Assembly: GCF_025699065.1 (NCBI RefSeq) | Contig: NZ_JAILWF010000007.1 | Coordinates: 1 to 64,000, forward strand | Reading direction: 5' to 3' | Length of the DNA: 64,000 bases | Origin: Nitrosarchaeum sp. | Lineage (GTDB): Archaea > Thermoproteota > Nitrososphaeria > Nitrososphaerales > Nitrosopumilaceae | In this document: positions 58,408 through 64,000 of the stretch, in pieces | Numbering within the stretch: position 1 is the stretch's first letter | Layout: every line of letters begins with the position of its first letter | Program-made: the position numbers and the translations under genes | Notes under the pieces: model-generated | Database searches by the model: none | Seen by the model: only the letters and a program-made list of their open reading frames with translations | Told to the model about the DNA's origin: nothing

Positions 58408-59994
58408 CTAGGGTTTTTTTAGATCTGAAGAACCTAAATCTGGAATTGTATTAGTACCAACTCCTAAATCAGCTTGAACTTTTGGCGGTGTAATTTGTGG
58501 AGCAATTTCTTTTGTTTCTTTTTTGCTATCGTCTATTGACTTTTCTTCTGGAAGTTTTCCACTTGGAACTGATTGTGGTAGCTCCTGTGGTTTTTCTTCA
58601 TGTACAGGTACAGGTGGTGGTGGAGGTGCATTCTTTGCTTGGTTTAATCCATATCTGTATAGATGGAAGAACCCAGCAAACACTATCAAGATAATTCCTA
58701 TGAAAAATAACGAGATATTTTTCATTCCTGTCAAGGCTGCATTATATGCTGCAATGTTTAGAAATACTTGAAATGCCAACAGTGCAACAATTAGCCAATT
58801 AATCCATTTTTGTGAGAGATTAATTGTTGCCACTTTCTTTGGACCCTTGTCTTTTGCAAGTTTGGCTTTTCTTTCAGATTCTTTTGCAAGTTTAATCATC
58901 ATATATGAGAATCCAAATCCTAGTGGAACTAATAATATCATTACGGTATATAGAAACACTGGATCAATTACCAAACGCTCTACTAGAGGAATAGTAGTAT
59001 CAGATGGAATATAAAATCCCCAATATGTTGTGACCATGATTTGAGCTATTCCAGTAATACCAAATGCAGTAATTATTGGACGATCTTTCCAAGAGAATTT
59101 TTTATATCTATCAATAAATGGAATCAGTAAAAATGACGCAATGAAAAGTCCAGGCCATAAAACACCTGTAACAAACTTGTCATACTGAGTTCTCAAAAAT
59201 GCATAGAGACCTGTCAAATACCATTCAGGGACAGTGATTCCGGGCGGAACCGTGGGTTCAAACTTGAATCCTAGATCAATTGGAAATACACCGCCAGTTA
59301 CCAGAATTGCACCACCAATTGCCATAACCATTGGTACATCAAACACAAGAAACCTTGGAAAGTGCACAGCCATCAATCCAAGCATTACAAGAGGTAAGAG
59401 AAACACATGTTGTGCATAAAATCGTAACACAAAGTCTGAAAACCCACTACCAAACATTGCATCACGAATTGTTGGTCCTGCTATCGGAATTGATGTGGTA
59501 AGAGATGCAGCTATACTAATTGCAAGTTCTGCTCTTTCACTAAATATTACATCATAACCAGTAAAAGCTTCTAGAATTGTAACTGTTCCAAGAATTACAC
59601 CAGTTGCCCATAAAATTTCATTTCTAATTTTGTATCTTCCACTAAAGTATTGATAATACATATGTAAAATTGCTAAAAGCACCATTGCGTTGGATCCATG
59701 ATAATGAATATTTCTAATGTGAAAACCAAATGGGACTTCATCATTGATGAACTTTACACTATCCCATGCTCTATCCAACATTGGTTGGTAGTAAAACATT
59801 AGAAGTGCACCTGAAATTCCAAGAATTACAAATACAACAAATGTAAGCATCCCCAAAAATCCAAATGGACTTACAAACCTAGCAGGAAATGAAAATTTAA
59901 TTGCAGTAAAGATTGTTCTGTCTAATCCATCCCAGAGCCAGTAAAAAAAGGCAACTGCGCCAGTACGTCTATGAAGCGAAACGGCCATATCCAA
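58408..59994 (-). CDS. Cytochrome b subunit of complex III-like oxidoreductase
   Basis: A 528-residue membrane protein of the cytochrome b/b6 family. Haem-ligand histidines lie in IRNIHYHGSNAMVLLAILHM and RFYAQHVFLLPLVMLGLMAV followed by H. The Qo-type motif PEWYLTGLYAFLR follows. About ten hydrophobic spans are seen, then a Pro-rich, charged cytoplasmic tail (NAPPPPPVPVHEEKPQELPQ) of unusual length. The start (ATG 59994 or 59988) overlaps the Rieske stop, so both come from one mRNA. Confidence 0.93.
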   Translation of the reverse strand: MDMAVSLHRRTGAVAFFYWLWDGLDRTIFTAIKFSFPARFVSPFGFLGMLTFVVFVILGISGALLMFYYQPMLDRAWDSVKFINDEVPFGFHIRNIHYHGSNAMVLLAILHMYYQYFSGRYKIRNEILWATGVILGTVTILEAFTGYDVIFSERAELAISIAASLTTSIPIAGPTIRDAMFGSGFSDFVLRFYAQHVFLLPLVMLGLMAVHFPRFLVFDVPMVMAIGGAILVTGGVFPIDLGFKFEPTVPPGITVPEWYLTGLYAFLRTQYDKFVTGVLWPGLFIASFLLIPFIDRYKKFSWKDRPIITAFGITGIAQIMVTTYWGFYIPSDTTIPLVERLVIDPVFLYTVMILLVPLGFGFSYMMIKLAKESERKAKLAKDKGPKKVATINLSQKWINWLIVALLAFQVFLNIAAYNAALTGMKNISLFFIGIILIVFAGFFHLYRYGLNQAKNAPPPPPVPVHEEKPQELPQSVPSGKLPEEKSIDDSKKETKEIAPQITPPKVQADLGVGTNTIPDLGSSDLKKP

Positions 59995-60577
59995 TTACTC
60001 CATTGTCATTCACACCCCATGTTGGTGGTAAAACCCATAAAAAGCCATCTGCATCAACTTCAAAATTTAATTCTGGCAATGTATCTGATGGTGCAGCTTG
60101 TAATGATGCTGGTCCAGCAAATGCAGTTCCTGTTGTAGGATCATACATACTTCCATGACAAGGGCATTCTCCTCTCTTTCGTCCTTCTTCAGGCCAATAT
60201 TTCCATAAACACCAAAGATGAAGACACACCATACTGTATGCCCTAAAAGCTGAAACATTTTGTTGTTCTCCTCCAAGTTCTTTTGGCAATCTAATGAATT
60301 GCCATTTTCTAAATGCTTCTGCATCAAGTGCAGGATCACCAGTACTAGGATATGTAATTACTTCAGCATGGTTAAGTGGAAATGTTCTAACGTTTGCTTG
60401 GGTGCCATCAGGTAAAATGACTTTAACTTTTTCTAGAGTTGCCTGTGAAGGATTTGGCATGAAATTCCCAAATGGAACAAAAGGAGCAAAAGCCAACCCA
60501 GTGCCTGCAGCTCCCATCAACTTTAGAAAATCTCTTCTAGATAATCCGCCAGACTTTTTTGTCCCCTGCTCAGACAT
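59969..60577 (-). CDS. Rieske iron-sulfur protein
   Basis: A 202-residue Rieske protein with a twin-arginine signal (GGLSRRDFLKLMGAAG). The [2Fe-2S] motif is split: CLHLWC near residue 123 and CPCHGS near residue 143, with an unusually long linker between them (KYWPEEGRKRGE). It takes electrons from quinol and passes them to a copper carrier. TATA box at 60603-60610. Forms an operon with cytochrome b and, probably, the cupredoxin. Confidence 0.94.
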   Translation of the reverse strand: MSEQGTKKSGGLSRRDFLKLMGAAGTGLAFAPFVPFGNFMPNPSQATLEKVKVILPDGTQANVRTFPLNHAEVITYPSTGDPALDAEAFRKWQFIRLPKELGGEQQNVSAFRAYSMVCLHLWCLWKYWPEEGRKRGECPCHGSMYDPTTGTAFAGPASLQAAPSDTLPELNFEVDADGFLWVLPPTWGVNDNGVIGYGRFAS

Positions 60578-60602
60578 TCAAGCTGTCGTACTCGCCAAAT
60601 TG

Positions 60603-60610
60603 CTTATAAA
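60603..60610 (-). promoter_or_regulatory. Rieske operon TATA box
   Basis: TTTATAAG on the minus strand, about 29 bases before the ATG at 60577, consistent with a leaderless transcript for Rieske-cytochrome b. Confidence 0.6.
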
Positions 60611-60616
60611 CCTTAT

Positions 60617-63600
60617 TCAATAATTTGTTGGTTTTTGTCTAAGAATCAAAAATAGAACAACTCCGATCGCAATTCCAACTCCAATGCCAATAGATAATCC
60701 AACATTAAATGATGAATTATTATCACCATATGTGATGGTTTGAGAATTATTTGTTATGGTTTGAGAATTATTTGTGATTACTTGATCAGTAAATTCAGAA
60801 TTAGTTTCGTTTTTGAGAGTTGATATAATTTCTGTATTATTTAATTGAATTTGGGATGGTTGGTTTTTTGAAGAAATATTTGAAAATTTAGCTGCAAGTG
60901 TAACTGACTCTGTAGTTTCATCTCCACCAAATAATGTAGTATGAGCTAAAAGAGAATATGTGCCTGTTTGATTTATTGGAACATAAAGTACAGTAGAATT
61001 ATTATCTTTGTTTTTTACTGGATAGAATCCACCACCTTGACTAAAAACAGAATTACCTAACCAATCAAGTGAAGGCCAGCCAAGAAAATGACCAAATACG
61101 CCAGATGGCATATTGGATTGAATTATTCTTCCTTTAGGATCGATAACAAATACAGACAAGTTTGTGTCATCAGATTTCCAAGATAATTCTATTGCTGCAG
61201 AATTTATCGAGTCATCACCTACATCAAAATAATATTGTCTCCAATCACCTGCCATGTATCTATTTGTCATATCAAATGCGCCTTTGACATAACCATTACC
61301 ATAAAGAATATCATCACTTTGCTTTCCATCAATTAATACAAGCGAATCTTTTTGATTGACTGGTTCCTTAACAACAAATGATATCGGGGCATTTACAGTA
61401 TGATTTGTTCCTTCAAATGATATGAATCCCTGATAGTTACCAGATTGAAAATCATTTGGCGCAATTAATGAGACATTTAATTTTACAACATCATTTGCAG
61501 GAACAGTAATTGTTTCAAACTCTGGCCAAATCACAGGCCATTTATCTTTTTGATAATAGCTTGCAGATAATGTATATTCCATTGAAGTTGAATTTTGTTT
61601 TGTATCACCTAGATAGTAAGAGTATCTAGTTGGAGTAGGATATACACCAACTAACGGTGTTCCATTAAATTTTTCATTTGGATCAGAGATCCTAAGTTCT
61701 TGAACTGTTCCCCATGATCCAGCTCTGCTAACCATTGATAATTCATTGCTAGATATTTTAGTATCATTGTTGTTATCAATCCAATCATAAAGATATAATG
61801 AAGAGATCTTCATGTCATTAGCATATAGAGTATCTGTTTTGTTCATGAAATTATCAAATGGAAAATTAAGATTTAATATCATTAATGATGATTCTGCTGG
61901 AATTAAATTATCATCAAAAAGATCGCCTAACTCTTTAGGGTTTTTGATATCAGATAGTTTGATGTAATTTGGAATAAATGCATCTGATTTGTTTAGTATA
62001 GGATCTTTTTGTTGTACTTTAGTTTCTCCATCATATAGAGTATTTTTGATCAGAGATATCGTTGTTGGTTTGATAGATATTTGAATTGGCTTATCAGTTG
62101 GATTTTCAATTGTGAAAGTTGTTTTACTAGATTCACCAGGATGTAATTGGCCTGCAAACCAACTTGTCATAGGCATGGTTTTTGTTGGAAATTCAAATTT
62201 CTTAAATCCAAGAAATACAGGGTTAATTGTTTCAAGTGGGAGTTTTAAAATTTCTTTGATGTTATTGTATGATGCGTCATTGTAAACAATAAATTTTCCA
62301 TCTTCACCGTTTACAAAACTTAATGCAGCACTTGCATCTACCAACCCAGCTCCTTGAGTAAATGGATCATTTTGAAGATCTTTAGCAGTAGACATTAAGA
62401 TATTTTTGATTGTAAAAGAATCATATGCTTCTGATTGTTTGTTTAGTCCTTCCATCAGAAGTGCTGCACTTCCAGAAACTAGAGGTGCGGCCATACTAGT
62501 TCCTCCAAATAATGAAAAAGATTCATCCCTTGAATCTTTTTTTGTTTTAATAACATTTGATGGGGTAAAACCATGTGCACCGATACTCATCAAGTCAGGT
62601 TTTGGATCACCTATAATTCCGGGTCCTCTGCTTGAAAAATCTACTACGTCATTAAAATGAGAAGCATTATTACCAAATCTAGGTTGATCTTTAAACGGAC
62701 CATATCCAACAAAGACATTGTTTGTAGTAGCTCCTACGGCTATTCCAAATGGAGACGAGTTTGGCATTCCAATTGTTCCATATCCATGTCCAGAATTTCC
62801 AGCACTAGATACAATTGTTATTCCCGGATAATTATCATCAAGTGAATGAGGAGTAGCAAGTATGCTTAGTATCACAGATAGTATATCCATTCCAGGTGCA
62901 GAATTAAATGATGGAAAGTTTGAGATGCCCCAACTGTTTGAAATTATATCTACTCTTGGTTTTCCAGTAAAATTCCAGCTATGATCATTACTGTCAAAAC
63001 CAGATAACCACAGCCATGCATAAACAGTATCGCCTACCCACAATGATTTTACAGGTACAATTTTTGCACCTGGTGCAACTCCAGTGATTGTAAACTTATT
63101 TGTATTGTTGTAAATGTCATATGTCTGATTGCCTTTTGATGTAATTGAAGCGGTACTTGATGTTCCATGTCCTGCAAAATCCGTCATCACTCCAAAAAAC
63201 ATTCCTTTGGAATCGAATGCAGGCAGTAAAGTACCGTTAATTGCATTTAGCGTTTTATCAATATCGGATGTTTTGTTTTGAATTACACCATAAACATCTA
63301 GTACTTGAGCACCGACTGTTCCTGCACTATAATCTGCTTTACCATCACCATTTGAATCATAAACAAGAAACTCATTTCCGCTTCCTAAAACTATAGGTTT
63401 TTCATCAGTAAAATCAAAATCATATTTCGGTCTCTCTCCTGATTTTAAATCAAATCTAGTATAATCTTCCCAAGATGTACTCATATCAGGAATTATAGTG
63501 TCATAAACTCCAGCAATATTAGAATCGACTACAAGTATAGGTACTACTTGTATTCTTGCTAATGATCCTTCCAAACCGCCCTGATACATTACTCCAAAGT

Positions 63601-64000
63601 GGTAAATTCCACTTTTTGATTTGATATAATTTCTATTATCACTACCAATTTTCATATCAGTATCTAATGTTCCACTAAAGATTGGAGCGTTTCCAGATTG
63701 TGGAAAAAAAGAGTTGTAAATTGGAATTTTTGTTCCTTTACCATTTTGAGAGATGTTTAAAAAAATTCCATCTCTTGTTTGATAAACAGATGAAGTCATT
63801 CCTTCTGGAAGTGGTTTTGTGTTGTTTCGAATGATTCCATCCTTGTCAATGAATGCAAAAAAAGTTGAATTTGTAAGGACTATTCCCTGTCCATCAGCAT
63901 CAAGCATGATGGGATGATTGTTTTTGTCTCTAGCTAAGGAACTTCGAATGTCGAGATTTGAAAAATCAACACCTGTATCTACTATTCCTATTTTAATTCC
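60617..64000 (-). CDS. Membrane-anchored subtilisin-like protease (S8), N-terminus beyond window
   Basis: More than 1,120 codons, open to the right edge. The catalytic triad is visible: Asp in GIVDTGVDFSNLDI (63950-63985), His in FAGHGTSSTAS and Ser in GGTSMAAPLVSGSAALLMEG. Between Asp and His lies a long insert that may hold a PA-like domain. After the protease domain come several beta-sandwich domains and one C-terminal span (VGLSIGIGVGIAIGVVLFLI) with a short basic tail, so it is anchored with the catalytic part outside. The signal peptide lies beyond the window. Confidence 0.92.
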   Translation of the reverse strand, partial: GIKIGIVDTGVDFSNLDIRSSLARDKNNHPIMLDADGQGIVLTNSTFFAFIDKDGIIRNNTKPLPEGMTSSVYQTRDGIFLNISQNGKGTKIPIYNSFFPQSGNAPIFSGTLDTDMKIGSDNRNYIKSKSGIYHFGVMYQGGLEGSLARIQVVPILVVDSNIAGVYDTIIPDMSTSWEDYTRFDLKSGERPKYDFDFTDEKPIVLGSGNEFLVYDSNGDGKADYSAGTVGAQVLDVYGVIQNKTSDIDKTLNAINGTLLPAFDSKGMFFGVMTDFAGHGTSSTASITSKGNQTYDIYNNTNKFTITGVAPGAKIVPVKSLWVGDTVYAWLWLSGFDSNDHSWNFTGKPRVDIISNSWGISNFPSFNSAPGMDILSVILSILATPHSLDDNYPGITIVSSAGNSGHGYGTIGMPNSSPFGIAVGATTNNVFVGYGPFKDQPRFGNNASHFNDVVDFSSRGPGIIGDPKPDLMSIGAHGFTPSNVIKTKKDSRDESFSLFGGTSMAAPLVSGSAALLMEGLNKQSEAYDSFTIKNILMSTAKDLQNDPFTQGAGLVDASAALSFVNGEDGKFIVYNDASYNNIKEILKLPLETINPVFLGFKKFEFPTKTMPMTSWFAGQLHPGESSKTTFTIENPTDKPIQISIKPTTISLIKNTLYDGETKVQQKDPILNKSDAFIPNYIKLSDIKNPKELGDLFDDNLIPAESSLMILNLNFPFDNFMNKTDTLYANDMKISSLYLYDWIDNNNDTKISSNELSMVSRAGSWGTVQELRISDPNEKFNGTPLVGVYPTPTRYSYYLGDTKQNSTSMEYTLSASYYQKDKWPVIWPEFETITVPANDVVKLNVSLIAPNDFQSGNYQGFISFEGTNHTVNAPISFVVKEPVNQKDSLVLIDGKQSDDILYGNGYVKGAFDMTNRYMAGDWRQYYFDVGDDSINSAAIELSWKSDDTNLSVFVIDPKGRIIQSNMPSGVFGHFLGWPSLDWLGNSVFSQGGGFYPVKNKDNNSTVLYVPINQTGTYSLLAHTTLFGGDETTESVTLAAKFSNISSKNQPSQIQLNNTEIISTLKNETNSEFTDQVITNNSQTITNNSQTITYGDNNSSFNVGLSIGIGVGIAIGVVLFLILRQKPTNY

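Overview
The window is chromosomal DNA from a marine ammonia-oxidising archaeon, Nitrososphaerota (Thaumarchaeota), close to Nitrosopumilus. The evidence is a complete amoA-amoX-amoC/amoB locus, a low-GC genome, archaeal information-processing genes (TBP, eS1, archaeal uS15, RecJ-like DHH protein, KEOPS subunits, TYW1, archaeal TGT), archaeal TATA boxes about 25-30 nt upstream of start codons (leaderless mRNAs), and tRNA genes with bulge-helix-bulge introns.

Layout. 1-2.5 kb: a secreted repeat protein cut by the window edge, then the PLP synthase pair pdxS-pdxT. 2.6-7.1 kb: a tRNA-Trp that appears to carry two introns, aconitase and small conserved genes. 7.2-7.4 kb: a GC-richer, self-complementary stretch that looks like an unassigned structured RNA. 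7.5-19 kb: pheS-pheT, trpS, coaD, secreted and small membrane proteins, tRNA genes (Ala, Ile, a two-intron Leu, Thr), a transposase remnant and an orphan Dam-type methylase. 19.2-23.6 kb: the ammonia monooxygenase region with amoA, amoX, amoC, divergent amoB, and two small membrane proteins that may be the later-described AmoY/AmoZ subunits. 23.7-28.2 kb: a tight co-directional operon rps15-recJ-pcc1-serS-rps3ae-COG1325, followed by a candidate C/D-like small RNA. 28.4-40.5 kb: geranylgeranyl reductase, a MoxR/VWA pair, a PLP enzyme-rhodanese fusion, TBP, PII, Lrp-type ligand-binding domains and Dus. 40.6-47.4 kb: three tandem secreted proteins made almost wholly of Asp-rich thrombospondin type 3 calcium-binding repeats. 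47.5-57.5 kb: tRNA-modification and nucleotide-quality genes (taw1, XTPase, bud32, kae1, YchF-like GTPase, AK6, tgtA), a ferredoxin, a beta-CASP nuclease, an OGG-type glycosylase and tRNA-Arg. 57.9-60.6 kb: Rieske protein, cytochrome b and a cupredoxin, the complex III-like part of the respiratory chain. 60.6-64 kb: a large membrane-anchored subtilisin-like protease running off the right edge.

How it fits together. AMO oxidises ammonia at the outer face of the membrane. Electrons are then likely to pass through copper proteins and the Rieske/cytochrome b complex to the terminal oxidase. PII is a candidate nitrogen sensor. The TSP3 proteins and the protease probably act at the cell surface. 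tRNA modification is well represented: three KEOPS genes, wybutosine, archaeosine and dihydrouridine enzymes.

Limits. Functions come from motifs read by eye. RNA structures were paired by hand. No database search was run.
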